Positions 8,249 to 17,616 of a stretch of 64,000 nt of DNA are shown piece by piece. Made by a program: the position numbers and the translations under genes. The notes below the pieces were generated by a model. That model did not search any database. It had not been told where the DNA came from and worked only from the letters and a program-made list of their open reading frames with translations. The first letter of the stretch is position 1. Each line of letters opens with the position of its first letter. The DNA is from Capnocytophaga ochracea DSM 7271 (lineage in GTDB: Bacteria > Bacteroidota > Bacteroidia > Flavobacteriales > Flavobacteriaceae): assembly GCF_000023285.1 (NCBI RefSeq), contig NC_013162.1, positions 2,012,501 to 2,076,500 of the forward strand, read 5' to 3'.

Positions 8249-8271
8249 AAGGAGGCTTTGTGCCTCCTTTT
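8249..8271 (+). terminator. Terminator or attenuator between rpsO and pnp
   Basis: An 8-bp stem (AAGGAGGC/GCCTCCTT) with a 5-base loop and a short T-run lies 8 bases after the rpsO stop. Partial read-through could still feed pnp, since no clear promoter is seen before pnp. Confidence 0.75.
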
Positions 8272-8352
8272 GTTTATTACAGCAGTTTTTCATTGGTTAA
8301 AACCTAAAGCCCACAACACAACAATTATTAATTATTAATTAACAATTAAAGA

Positions 8353-10560
8353 ATGATTCCAGAAGTAAAAAAAGAAATCATCGAATTAGGTGATGGTCGT
8401 ACCATCACTATCGAAACTGGCAAGTTGGCTAAACAAGCCGACGGTGCTGTTGTGGTGCAAATGGGGAATGCGATGCTATTGGCAACTGTAGTATCGGCTA
8501 AAGAAATCAATCCTGAAACTGACTTTTTACCTCTTACTGTAGACTATCGTGAGAAGTTTGCAGCAGCAGGTCGTTTCCCTGGAGGCTTTTTCAAACGTGA
8601 AACACGACCTAGCGACCAAGAAATTCTTACAATGCGCTTGGTTGACCGCGTATTGCGCCCACTATTCCCTAAAGATTATCACGCTGAAACACAAGTGATG
8701 ATCCAGCTTATCTCTCACGACGAGAATGTAATGCCCGATGCTTTAGCGGGGCTTGCTGCCTCTGCTTGTTTGGCTGTGTCCGACATTCCTTTTGATGGTC
8801 CTATTTCCGAAGTACGCGTAGGTCGTGTAAACGGTCAATTTATCGTAAACCCAAGTCGTGAACAATTAGAAGCTTCTGATATTGATATTATGGTAGGTGC
8901 TTCTAAAGACTTCGTGGCAATGGTAGAAGGAGAAATGGACGAGGTGAGCGAAAAAGATATGGCTGAAGCTATCAAATTCGCACACGAGGCTATCAAACCT
9001 CATATTGAGGCACAATTGCGTTTGGCTGAAAAAGTAGGTAAGACTGAAAAACGTACTTATGAGCCAGAAGTAGAAAACGAGGAAGTAAAAGCAAAAGTAT
9101 ATCCTTTGGCTTACGAAAAATGCTATGCTATTGCCAAAGAAAATACAACCAAACAAGAACGTGGCGAGAAGTTCAATGCGGTAAAAGAAGAATGCTTAGC
9201 ACTCTTCACCGAAGAAGAATTAGAAGAACTCACGCCTATCATCACTCGTTATTTTGACGAGGCTGAGAAAGAAGCCGTGCGCAACCTTATCTTAAACGAA
9301 AATATCCGTTTAGATGGTCGTAACACTACCCAAATACGCCCTATTTGGTGTGAAGTAGGCTACTTGCCATCAGCACACGGTTCATCTATTTTTACTCGTG
9401 GTGAAACCCAATCACTTACTACCGTTACCTTGGGGACTTCACGCGAAGCAAACGTGATTGATTTGCCTTCAGAACAAGGTGAAGAACGTTTCTACTTGCA
9501 TTACAACTTCCCTCCTTTCTCTACTGGTGAAGCACGCCCTTTGCGCGGAACATCACGTCGTGAGATAGGTCACGGTAACTTGGCACAACGCGCCCTCAAA
9601 CGTATGATTCCTGAGGATTGCCCATATACCGTGCGTGTAGTTTCTGAAATTTTGGAATCTAACGGTTCATCTTCAATGGCAACTGTGTGTGCAGGTACTT
9701 TAGCCTTGATGGATGCAGGGGTACAAATGGTAAAACCTGTATCTGGTATTGCTATGGGGCTCATCACCGATGGCGAGCGTTATGCAGTACTTTCGGACAT
9801 TTTAGGTGATGAAGACCACCTTGGCGATATGGACTTTAAGGTAACCGGTACTGCCGATGGTATTACCGCTTGCCAAATGGATATCAAAATAAAAGGTCTT
9901 TCTTACGAAATACTCGAAAAAGCTTTGAACCAAGCCCGCGAAGGACGTATGCACATCTTGGGCAAAATCACTGATACGATTGCAAAACCTAACCCTACTG
10001 TGAAACCTCACGCGCCTAAAATCGTTAAGATGGATATGCCTAAGGAATACATCGGGGCATTCATCGGTACGGGTGGTAAGAATATCCAAGACTTACAAGC
10101 GCGCACCAATACTACTATCGTGGTAGAAGAAGTGGGCGAATTGGGCATCATAGAAATCTTAGGTACTGACGAAGCAGGCATTCAAGAAGCTATTGAGGCA
10201 GTAAATGCAGTGAAATTTGAACCTGTAGAAGGAGAAACTTATACTGTGAAAGTAGTGCGCTTAGTAGAGTTCGGTGCTTTTGTAGAGTTTGTACCTGGTA
10301 AAGATTCATTGCTCCACATCTCAGAAGTATCTTGGGATAGAGTGGATAAAATAGAAGACGCTCTTAAAGAAGGTGATATCATAGAAGTGAAATACCTTGG
10401 TATCGACCCTAAAACTAAGAAAACAAGAGTATCACGCAAAGCCTTGTTGCCACGTCCACCACGTGAAGATCGTCCTAAGTCTGATAAGCCTTACAACGGC
10501 AAACCTCGTAACGACCGCAATAAAGGACACAATAATCACCAAAAACCACGTCAAGAATAG
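8353..10560 (+). CDS. pnp: Polynucleotide phosphorylase
   Basis: This 735-residue 3'-5' exoribonuclease phosphorolyses RNA and is a degradosome-type enzyme. The domain order is RNase PH 1 (about 10-150, [15 protein letters not shown]), an alpha-helical linker, RNase PH 2 (about 320-550, with [13 protein letters not shown] around 485-495), a KH domain (IGTGGKNIQ at about 570) and an S1 domain (about 625-695, [20 protein letters not shown]). The last 35 residues are a basic, disordered tail rich in Arg, Lys, Pro and Asn. The ATG at 8353 gives a normal N-terminus. It lies downstream of rpsO and is closed by a terminator. Confidence 0.98.
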   Translation: MIPEVKKEIIELGDGRTITIETGKLAKQADGAVVVQMGNAMLLATVVSAKEINPETDFLPLTVDYREKFAAAGRFPGGFFKRETRPSDQEILTMRLVDRVLRPLFPKDYHAETQVMIQLISHDENVMPDALAGLAASACLAVSDIPFDGPISEVRVGRVNGQFIVNPSREQLEASDIDIMVGASKDFVAMVEGEMDEVSEKDMAEAIKFAHEAIKPHIEAQLRLAEKVGKTEKRTYEPEVENEEVKAKVYPLAYEKCYAIAKENTTKQERGEKFNAVKEECLALFTEEELEELTPIITRYFDEAEKEAVRNLILNENIRLDGRNTTQIRPIWCEVGYLPSAHGSSIFTRGETQSLTTVTLGTSREANVIDLPSEQGEERFYLHYNFPPFSTGEARPLRGTSRREIGHGNLAQRALKRMIPEDCPYTVRVVSEILESNGSSSMATVCAGTLALMDAGVQMVKPVSGIAMGLITDGERYAVLSDILGDEDHLGDMDFKVTGTADGITACQMDIKIKGLSYEILEKALNQAREGRMHILGKITDTIAKPNPTVKPHAPKIVKMDMPKEYIGAFIGTGGKNIQDLQARTNTTIVVEEVGELGIIEILGTDEAGIQEAIEAVNAVKFEPVEGETYTVKVVRLVEFGAFVEFVPGKDSLLHISEVSWDRVDKIEDALKEGDIIEVKYLGIDPKTKKTRVSRKALLPRPPREDRPKSDKPYNGKPRNDRNKGHNNHQKPRQE

Positions 10561-10597
10561 ACGTATGTTATAGAATTTTTGTATTCATAATATTTTT

Positions 10598-10643
10598 AAA
10601 ACCGAAGATTTTGTACTTTTATAGTATAAAGTTTTCGGTTTTT
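10598..10643 (+). terminator. Terminator of pnp
   Basis: AAAACCGAA pairs with TTCGGTTTT across an A/T-rich loop and is followed by T-runs, 38 bases after pnp. Confidence 0.75.
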
Positions 10644-10655
10644 CTTTTTTTTTAG

Positions 10656-10663
10656 TATCTTTG
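10656..10663 (+). promoter_or_regulatory. -7 element TATCTTTG before the SRPBCC gene
   Basis: The element is directly downstream of the pnp terminator and 24 bases before the ATG at 10687; it probably drives the SRPBCC-HXXEE pair. Confidence 0.65.
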
Positions 10664-10686
10664 CCTTCAGATAAAAGATTTCAAAA

Positions 10687-11100
10687 ATGAAACCCTTTCT
10701 AATTTCAATAGTAACTGATGTGATTGATGCGCCTGTAACATTGGTATATAATATTGTTACTGATAACAAGAACTTTCATTGGCGAAAGGAAGTGGAGAAT
10801 ATTGAATTATTGGAAGACAGATTTATTGAATATTACAAAGGTGGAGGACACACGCTTTTTAAGAATATTCAGAAGAAAGAAAATGAGTATTATGCCTTTA
10901 CAATGCAACACAAACTATTCTATGGAGAATGGGAAGGAAAGTTTGAATCGTATAACGGACGTACTAAAGTTTACTTTCAAGAGAAAATACATATCAAAAA
11001 CTTCTTTTTAAGACTTATTGTGCCTCTCTTTTGGAATTTAAAACGCATACAACAAAATTATATTACCACTTTAAAAACAGAAGTATATGGAAAGCAATAG
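10687..11100 (+). CDS. SRPBCC (START/polyketide-cyclase-like) protein
   Basis: This 137-residue soluble protein fits the SRPBCC helix-grip fold: a strand (ISIVTDVIDAP), a helix typical of the fold (VTLVYNIVTD), then alternating strands and a long C-terminal helix (LIVPLFWNLKRIQQNYITTL). The fold binds hydrophobic ligands; the ligand here is unknown. The start follows its own promoter by 24 bases. Its end overlaps the HXXEE gene by 14 bases, so the two are co-translated and may act together. The assignment is from fold pattern only. Confidence 0.6.
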   Translation: MKPFLISIVTDVIDAPVTLVYNIVTDNKNFHWRKEVENIELLEDRFIEYYKGGGHTLFKNIQKKENEYYAFTMQHKLFYGEWEGKFESYNGRTKVYFQEKIHIKNFFLRLIVPLFWNLKRIQQNYITTLKTEVYGKQ

Positions 11101-11506
11101 ATACATACATTTGTGGCTACCCATAATGGGACTACACGCTCTTCATCAAGTAGAAGAGAGTATTTCTTTCTGGCAATGGTATATTGACTTTGTAGATAAG
11201 ATACCCTCTTGGTTGCAGTTCTCAAGAATTTTAGAGAATGCTCATTTAGCCAATGAACACCCTGAATATTTTGTGTGGGCTTCTATAGGACAACTCACTT
11301 TGGTAGCGGTCATTGCTTTTTTATGCCGAAAGAACGAAAAAGCTACAAGAATTGCTCTTAGCTCATACCTCGTAGGATTGAGTTTCTTTTTGGTATGGCA
11401 TATCCTAATAAGCTATTTCACCCATTCCTATTCTCCCGTAATGGTAACCTGCCTCATAGGCGTTTATCTTATCCCAAAATGGGGGTATATGTTGTTTAAA
11501 AGATAA
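11087..11506 (+). CDS. HXXEE-motif membrane protein
   Basis: This 139-residue protein has about four hydrophobic helices (around 5-20, 60-80, 88-112 and 115-132). Near the N-terminus is HALHQVEESISFW, which carries the H-x-x-E-E motif that names this family of small membrane proteins of unknown function. It overlaps the SRPBCC gene by 14 bases. The His/Glu cluster could bind a metal, but no activity is established. Confidence 0.65.
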   Translation: MESNRYIHLWLPIMGLHALHQVEESISFWQWYIDFVDKIPSWLQFSRILENAHLANEHPEYFVWASIGQLTLVAVIAFLCRKNEKATRIALSSYLVGLSFFLVWHILISYFTHSYSPVMVTCLIGVYLIPKWGYMLFKR

Positions 11507-11511
11507 AAATA

Positions 11512-11664
11512 ATGGCTATATCAGAAATCATACAAACTTACAGAGCACTTGGTTTAGAAACCTCGTTGAACTTCGGTCAGTATACTAAGCATCTACAAAA
11601 TGAGATTGCTAAAGAGAAGGATTTTAGAGGAAAAGAAGACAAAACCATAGAATGGAAATTTTAA
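11512..11664 (+). CDS. Small protein of 50 residues, unknown
   Basis: An ATG five bases after the HXXEE stop opens a 50-codon frame ending 13 bases before mltG. The product (MAISEIIQTYRALGLE at the N-terminus, ending TIEWKF) is soluble, charged and probably helical. Tight spacing on both sides and ordinary codon use suggest a real cistron of the same transcript. No family is recognised; it could be the remnant of a larger gene. Confidence 0.5.
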   Translation: MAISEIIQTYRALGLETSLNFGQYTKHLQNEIAKEKDFRGKEDKTIEWKF

Positions 11665-11677
11665 AAATAGAAATACA

Positions 11678-12703
11678 ATGAAAAAATGGATTATAGGAGC
11701 GGTGATTGCCGTGATAGCCGTATTAGGCTTCTTTATTTATCGCGCTGTACTGGTGAGCAATACAGCTTTTCAAACCAAAGAAGAAATAGTATATATCCCT
11801 ACAGGAGCCGATTTTAGCGATGTGTTGCACGTGATGAGTCCCTTGTTGAAAGACCGTACTTCTTTTATCCAAGTAGCCAAGCGTATAGGCTATGCCGATA
11901 AAGTAAAAGCAGGTAAATACATCATCAAAAAAGGGGCTACCAATATAGATATCGTACGCACTCTTCGCAATCGCAATACTCCTGTAAAACTCAAATTCAA
12001 CAATCAGGAGCGATTAGAAGACTTTGCAGGACGTATCGCTGCACAAATAGAGCCTGATAGCACTACTTTAATGCGTGCTTTCTTAAACCCTAACTTCCTC
12101 AAAGAAAACGGTTTCACCGATGCTACTGCATTGGCAATGTATATCCCCAATACGTATGAGTTCTATTGGAATACCTCTGCCGAAGAATTTCGTGACCGTA
12201 TGCTCAAAGAATATGAGCGTTTTTGGACACCTGAACGCAAAGCACAAGCCCAAAAGCAAGGGCTTACGCCCATAGAAGTGAGTATATTGGCATCAATTGT
12301 ACAGAAAGAAACGGCAAAGGTAGACGAGCGTCCGCGCATAGCAGGGGTTTACTTGAACCGCTTACGTATCAATATGAAATTGCAAGCTGACCCTACTGCT
12401 ATCTTTGCTATGAAAAACCATACGGGTGATTACAATATGGTAATAAAACGCGTTACCGAGGTGCATACAAGTTTGCAAAATCCCTATAATACTTATCGGA
12501 ATTACGGTTTACCTGTGGGACTTATCACGATGCCCGATATATCGAGTATTGAAGCTGTGCTCAACCCTGAGCAACACGATTATCTCTTTTTTGTTGCTGA
12601 TACTGAAAACTACGGTTATCACAAATTTTCGCGTACCTATATGCAACACCTACAAGGGAAAAAGCAATATACAAGATGGGTTGATGACAAAGGAATTAAA
12701 TAG
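11678..12703 (+). CDS. mltG: Endolytic murein transglycosylase
   Basis: This 341-residue YceG/MltG family protein cleaves nascent glycan strands in the periplasm and sets glycan length. The N-terminal membrane anchor is at residues 4-24. A LysM-like module follows, then the catalytic domain with SILASIVQKETAKVDERPRI, whose Glu211 is the expected catalytic acid, and the later GVYLNRL and LQADPTAIF segments. The length is normal. It lies 13 bases after the small cistron, so it may be read from the 10656 promoter as well as from any closer one. Confidence 0.93.
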   Translation: MKKWIIGAVIAVIAVLGFFIYRAVLVSNTAFQTKEEIVYIPTGADFSDVLHVMSPLLKDRTSFIQVAKRIGYADKVKAGKYIIKKGATNIDIVRTLRNRNTPVKLKFNNQERLEDFAGRIAAQIEPDSTTLMRAFLNPNFLKENGFTDATALAMYIPNTYEFYWNTSAEEFRDRMLKEYERFWTPERKAQAQKQGLTPIEVSILASIVQKETAKVDERPRIAGVYLNRLRINMKLQADPTAIFAMKNHTGDYNMVIKRVTEVHTSLQNPYNTYRNYGLPVGLITMPDISSIEAVLNPEQHDYLFFVADTENYGYHKFSRTYMQHLQGKKQYTRWVDDKGIK

Positions 12704-12710
12704 AAGATGG

Positions 12711-12731
12711 TTAATGGTTAATGGTTAATGG
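12711..12731. repeat. Heptanucleotide repeat, three units
   Basis: Three consecutive GTTAATG-type 7-bp units follow mltG. The same heptamer occurs in reverse complement beside the array at 41205-41417 (CCATTAA units). Confidence 0.8.
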
Positions 12732-12740
12732 TGAAATTAG

Positions 12741-12890
12741 GGGTAACTTATACAGAGCTTATAGGATAAACGAACAGTGAGTGGCTCTACAGTGGGTCTA
12801 CAGTGGGTCTACAACGAACAAAAGACGAACAAAAGACGAACGATAAACGAAGGAACAACGAATGTAAAGTGGAAGTAAAGTGAAGGAGAG
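12741..12890. repeat. Degenerate 11-bp tandem array (array 2)
   Basis: About 13 consecutive 11-bp units, most ending in ACG or GTG (for example GGTCTACAGTG twice and AACAAAAGACG twice, then AACGATAAACG). It is homologous in reverse orientation to the array at 41205-41417, including the flanking GAAATTAGGGGTAACTTATA. The rest of this 382-base gap holds a short hairpin at 12935-12953 and the promoter at 13046; no gene is seen. Confidence 0.8.
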
Positions 12891-13045
12891 ATATATTAAA
12901 AAGGTTTCTTTATTCACTTATTTTCCAATTGCTGATACCTGCTAAGCGGGTATTGTAATGACAGTTATTATATATGAATAATATATTTATTAGGCACTGA
13001 TAAAAAATAAATGTTAAAAATCTTGTGTTTTTATGGGTGAAGACC

Positions 13046-13053
13046 TAATTTTG
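13046..13053 (+). promoter_or_regulatory. -7 element TAATTTTG of the type IX cargo gene
   Basis: TAATTTTG lies 33 bases before the ATG at 13086. Confidence 0.6.
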
Positions 13054-13085
13054 CCGTGCAAAATGAAGTTTTTTAAGGCTTAATA

Positions 13086-16000
13086 ATGATGTGGGATTTT
13101 AAACGAACAGTAAATGTATTTACTCTAATACTACTACTTATACTTTTTTCTTCAACAGAGATTCTTAAAGCACAGCAACTAAAAACTGTAATTTCAGAGA
13201 ATATAAAATTTACTACTTCTGGTTTTCAAGAAGGTACTTATATTTCCGTGAGAATTATTTTTCCTAAAGATAAAGAAAAGATAGATGTAAGATTTACTTT
13301 TCCTGAAGGAATTGAATATGCGGGATATACTCTTGAAAAGAACAGTGCCATACGAAAAGTTACTCCCAAAGATATAAATTTACCTAATAACCCTGTGCTT
13401 ACTGTACTAAGTAGACCAGGAAGTACAACACATCTTTTAGTGAAACGGAGAATTACTAAAAGAGGGTACAGCTATCTGAAAAAACATCTATCTCTTCAAG
13501 ATGAAGTGGGGGTAATGATTGATGAGGTAACGGTTGCTACTAAAAAATCTAATGAATATTTTTTGAATACTCCTAATCTGCAAATTACGACACAAAAGGT
13601 GAAAGAGAATCCTATGGGGGATTATTCGAGAGTATTTGGTATTGAGAATAAAACCATAGAAGGGAAAAGAGTAGGTATCATAAACGATATTTATTTTTCG
13701 GCGAAACACCCGTTAGGGGGTAAAACACGAAAAATGATTTACAATAAAAAAGTACTTACTCCCATAAGTAAAGTGCCACAGCATATAGGGCAAAATGGAG
13801 GAGAGGATTTGTATGTGATACGAATTTCGGAAGGATTAAAAGAGAAGGGAGGAGTCTCGATTACAGAAGAGTATACGGCGAAGGGGTGTAAAGCCAATGG
13901 AGAGGTGCGTTATGAGGCTTATTGGGGAGAAAATCCTTCGGAATTATATGAAGTGAGTAGTGCTGTTCAATCGATTACAATGCAAGTAGCAACTGATGAA
14001 AAACCTAATGTTATTTTAAATCCACAGAGTACAGCAACTTATTTTAAATGGAGTGATGGCTTCTGTGGAAATACTTTGGGAATGTTTACTGCACAATACA
14101 TTAATAAAGGGAATGCAACAGCTTATGATCTTCAACTGACCCTTTACGAAGAAGAGAATGCGGTGAAATTTAAGACTTATAAACCTACGAATTTTCGTAT
14201 TATAGATAGTGAGAAAAAAGAAATCATTATCCCTGATAAAGCCATACAAATGCCTGATGGTGTGTTAGGAAAACGCATCATTAGCTTTGCTGAATTAGAG
14301 AGCTTTAAGGATTTAGCATTAGGACAACGCAATATAGGTCTTACTGATGAAGATGGTGATGGGGTAAGAGATGATTTGGCACCAGAAGAAAAGTTAGAAA
14401 TACGTTTTGATTTAGTTAGAAATGATAATATTCCCTGCTTATCATCTGCCGAAGGGATATTTGGTGTAAGTATTATTACTGAGCTTTCTTACCATAGCTT
14501 CTGTGGTATTTCTTTTCATAAACAAGAGTCATTAAGTGACCATACTTTTAAACGAAAAATAAAAGATGTGAAAGACACTTCAAAATTTCCTACCTTATTA
14601 GCATTTAACCAACCTATACCGGCTTCAATATCTTTTACTGCTTCTGTAACTTCACAAGACAATATTCAACAATTACAATCACATCACAAAGAAATAGCAG
14701 AAAGGAAGTATCGTTATGAGCTGTTGTTACCCGAAGGAATGGCAATGACGAATATAAAGTTTTATAAAGCCGATGCTTATGGGGGTTCGGTAGCATCTGC
14801 AATAACTCTGCCTGATGTCCTTTCGGGAGGAACATTCAGTTATACCACAGCAGATGAGGTTTGGGGATATATCACTTTTGATATGATTTTAACAACTTGC
14901 AAGGCAAACAAGGTTTCTTTGCAATATTCAATTTGGCAAATGGATAAGAATAGGTATAATACTTATTGCAAAATACCCTATATTTGTGCACAAAGGGCGA
15001 TAGTTGCCAAGTGTCCTAATGTATGCTTTGAGAATGCCCCTAAAACACTTTCAACAACAATAGAAAGGGCTGATAATTCGTATGGTTGGACAGATTATAC
15101 AATGACCAAACGGCAAAAGCGTACAAAAGTGAGACAAGAAGACCGCAAACGAGCACTTTACTTAGACGATATTGAAATAATATCGGAGGGTGTACAATTA
15201 GGGGGTTCTACTAAGAATCTTTATTATTATGTACAGGTACCTAAAACAGTGGTATTATTGCCTAAACAGGTTAGTTTAAAGATAGGAGAGCATCTCATAA
15301 CATTGGTTGCCAAGCAGGATGTCCTTCGTCAGACCACCGATGATAAAAATAATTATTTCTTGTGGAATTTAACAGAGGCATTACCTTCTCGAGGAGTTTT
15401 AGCAGATGAGAAATTTACTGCCGTTGTTACTTATCGAGTGGAGAGTTATACTGCCGAAGTTGTTACTTTAACCTCTCAATTAAAAGAAGAGATAGGTTCT
15501 TTTTTCTATAGAGTTAATAAAACAAAAGAACAAAACATAAATGAAAGAGGTTATCATACGGAGCAATTACATTGTGGAGAAGAGAGTAAGAGTGTATTTT
15601 ATATTGTAAATTTACCTGATGAAGATGTTCATTCTTGCTATAAGATGAAAGATTGTATGTTATTTTCTTTACGAAATAAGACAGAGAGTAGTGTTATTCA
15701 GCAGGCTACCGATAGAATATTTAAAGATGAATATCGCCCTAAGAGGCTTGTAAAGATTATAGAGATAAAAGTGCCTAAGAGTTATGATTTGGTAAAGCCG
15801 GTGGCGTATCATTATTTAGAAAATACGGCAACTAATGTAGTGCATATTCCGTTAGAAAGCTTTACAACAGAAGAAGATAAGGATTTTAAAGTGTATACTT
15901 ATACTAACCCTAAGAAAGGAACGGAGGGATATTTACCTCCAGAAATTATTTCGGGACAAAATGATGAGACTCAGTATATAGAAGTTTTTGTACAGCCTAC

Positions 16001-17471
16001 TTGTAAAGCAAAAGTATGTACAAGCGAAGAAGAAGCCTTTAATCATAATCAATTAGTAATTATGGGGGTAACCTATGAAGGTTTCTATTATCATTATGCC
16101 AATAGTGGAGAGACAAAGATTACAAAACAGAACACATCGAATACTTTGCTTTATGGGGGACAGCGCTCTATCACTTTGCAGTCCATTACCCCTCAGAATA
16201 TAAAAATACATAACACGACCTTTTTTATAGACTTTAAGTTACAAAATTTGAATAGGGAGCCCATAGATAATATTTGGCTTATGCTCCCCAATATACAAGG
16301 TATAGAAATATTGAGATTGTTAGCAATAGACCCTATTAAGCAGAAAGAGCAAAGAGTTATCACAGCCCAAGATGTGCAAGGGAAGAAGTATTATTCTTTA
16401 AGTGAGCTACGAGCTCATACAGATATGGTTTATCGATTGGAATACCGAGTGACCAACTGCGATATGACACATTTTACCGTTGAGGCATATGTAGGCAGGA
16501 GTTGTAATGATAATTTAATGGAATGCAATATGCAACAACTTGTGTATAATGTAGAAAGTGAAAAAGGAGTAACACCTGATATTGTTGTTGTAACACAACC
16601 CGAGAGTCAAGCGTTATGCAATGGAGAAAGAGCTGTATTTACTTCTGAGGCTAAACTTATCTCAGCAAGTGCTACGGGAAAAAACATCGGCTATCAGTGG
16701 CAAGAATTAAGTAACAAAAACACTCAATGGAAGGATATAGATACAGAAAAGGGCTCTGTTAGAAGTGGAGATAAAGTAACCTTATTTTTTGATGCTGTCA
16801 ATGCTGACTTAAACGGGAATAAGTATAGGGTGAAATATAGTTATACAGATGTAAAAACTGCTACCGTTCAGTATTCTGAGGAAGCAATATTGAAGGTGAA
16901 TTATTTAACTATCGAACAACAACCTACCTCAGGTGTTTATATTCAGAAAGCTTTACCATCGCCTTTATATGTGATAGTGAAGGGTATCACTACACCTGTG
17001 TATCAGTGGTATGAAAGTACTAAGAACACAAATATTAATGGTAAGGCAATAGATTCTCGTACGAATAGTTATACACCTTCGACAGAAGCAGTAGGGGAGA
17101 GGTATTATTATGTGACTATAACCGATAGATGTGGCACTGTAACGAGTTCAGTAGCCAAAATAGAGGTAAAAGCAGATACTTTTACAACAACAAGTGAATT
17201 GAAAAGAATTACTGTTTACAATGGTTTATCACTAAATGGAGATGGAAAGAATGATTGTTTTTATATCAGAGGAATAGAGCATTACCCCAATAATAGAGTT
17301 AAGGTATACAATCGGTCAGGTGAAAAAGTGTTTGATATAAAAGGATATGACAATACTTCTCGCGTATTAAAAGGAGATAAAATGCCCTTAGGAACTTACT
17401 ACTATGTGTTAGAATATTACGATGCTCAACGGAAAGAAACACAAATAGGGTGGCTGTATATACAAAAATAA
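13086..17471 (+). CDS. Large secreted protein with type B T9SS (gliding-motility-associated) C-terminal domain
   Basis: This 1461-residue protein has an N-terminal signal peptide (hydrophobic 10-25, LLLILFSSTEILKAQ). Its body is a series of beta-rich, conserved-repeat-like modules, including two immunoglobulin-like stretches near the end (VVTQPESQALCNGE, TIEQQPTSG). The last 85 or so residues (YNGLSLNGDGKNDCFYIRGI through GTYYYVLEYYD) match the CHU_C/type B sorting domain that sends proteins through the type IX secretion system to the cell surface. It is directly followed by a PorP/SprF protein, the partner such cargo usually needs, and two OmpA-PD40 proteins. It is much shorter than SprB of Flavobacterium; its adhesin or motility role is inferred. 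Confidence 0.88.
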   Translation: MMWDFKRTVNVFTLILLLILFSSTEILKAQQLKTVISENIKFTTSGFQEGTYISVRIIFPKDKEKIDVRFTFPEGIEYAGYTLEKNSAIRKVTPKDINLPNNPVLTVLSRPGSTTHLLVKRRITKRGYSYLKKHLSLQDEVGVMIDEVTVATKKSNEYFLNTPNLQITTQKVKENPMGDYSRVFGIENKTIEGKRVGIINDIYFSAKHPLGGKTRKMIYNKKVLTPISKVPQHIGQNGGEDLYVIRISEGLKEKGGVSITEEYTAKGCKANGEVRYEAYWGENPSELYEVSSAVQSITMQVATDEKPNVILNPQSTATYFKWSDGFCGNTLGMFTAQYINKGNATAYDLQLTLYEEENAVKFKTYKPTNFRIIDSEKKEIIIPDKAIQMPDGVLGKRIISFAELESFKDLALGQRNIGLTDEDGDGVRDDLAPEEKLEIRFDLVRNDNIPCLSSAEGIFGVSIITELSYHSFCGISFHKQESLSDHTFKRKIKDVKDTSKFPTLLAFNQPIPASISFTASVTSQDNIQQLQSHHKEIAERKYRYELLLPEGMAMTNIKFYKADAYGGSVASAITLPDVLSGGTFSYTTADEVWGYITFDMILTTCKANKVSLQYSIWQMDKNRYNTYCKIPYICAQRAIVAKCPNVCFENAPKTLSTTIERADNSYGWTDYTMTKRQKRTKVRQEDRKRALYLDDIEIISEGVQLGGSTKNLYYYVQVPKTVVLLPKQVSLKIGEHLITLVAKQDVLRQTTDDKNNYFLWNLTEALPSRGVLADEKFTAVVTYRVESYTAEVVTLTSQLKEEIGSFFYRVNKTKEQNINERGYHTEQLHCGEESKSVFYIVNLPDEDVHSCYKMKDCMLFSLRNKTESSVIQQATDRIFKDEYRPKRLVKIIEIKVPKSYDLVKPVAYHYLENTATNVVHIPLESFTTEEDKDFKVYTYTNPKKGTEGYLPPEIISGQNDETQYIEVFVQPTCKAKVCTSEEEAFNHNQLVIMGVTYEGFYYHYANSGETKITKQNTSNTLLYGGQRSITLQSITPQNIKIHNTTFFIDFKLQNLNREPIDNIWLMLPNIQGIEILRLLAIDPIKQKEQRVITAQDVQGKKYYSLSELRAHTDMVYRLEYRVTNCDMTHFTVEAYVGRSCNDNLMECNMQQLVYNVESEKGVTPDIVVVTQPESQALCNGERAVFTSEAKLISASATGKNIGYQWQELSNKNTQWKDIDTEKGSVRSGDKVTLFFDAVNADLNGNKYRVKYSYTDVKTATVQYSEEAILKVNYLTIEQQPTSGVYIQKALPSPLYVIVKGITTPVYQWYESTKNTNINGKAIDSRTNSYTPSTEAVGERYYYVTITDRCGTVTSSVAKIEVKADTFTTTSELKRITVYNGLSLNGDGKNDCFYIRGIEHYPNNRVKVYNRSGEKVFDIKGYDNTSRVLKGDKMPLGTYYYVLEYYDAQRKETQIGWLYIQK

Positions 17472-17526
17472 TAAGGGTATAGATATAAAATATTGTGTAA
17501 AAAGTGGTAGAAATGTAAAAAAGTTG

Positions 17527-17534
17527 TACTTTTG
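17527..17534 (+). promoter_or_regulatory. -7 element TACTTTTG before the PorP/SprF gene
   Basis: TACTTTTG lies 83 bases before the ATG at 17617, giving this gene and the downstream OmpA genes a promoter apart from the cargo gene. Confidence 0.6.
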
Positions 17535-17616
17535 CCGAAATAAAAGTCAGTTAGATTTTCTATCTACTTGATTTACAATAATAAAGAATAAAATTTAAGT
17601 AATACATAGTTTAAAA

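Noticed and set aside
12741-12890. The 11-bp arrays as a CRISPR
   Set aside because: There are no conserved 25-40-base repeats separated by unique spacers and no cas genes; units are short, adjacent and drifting.
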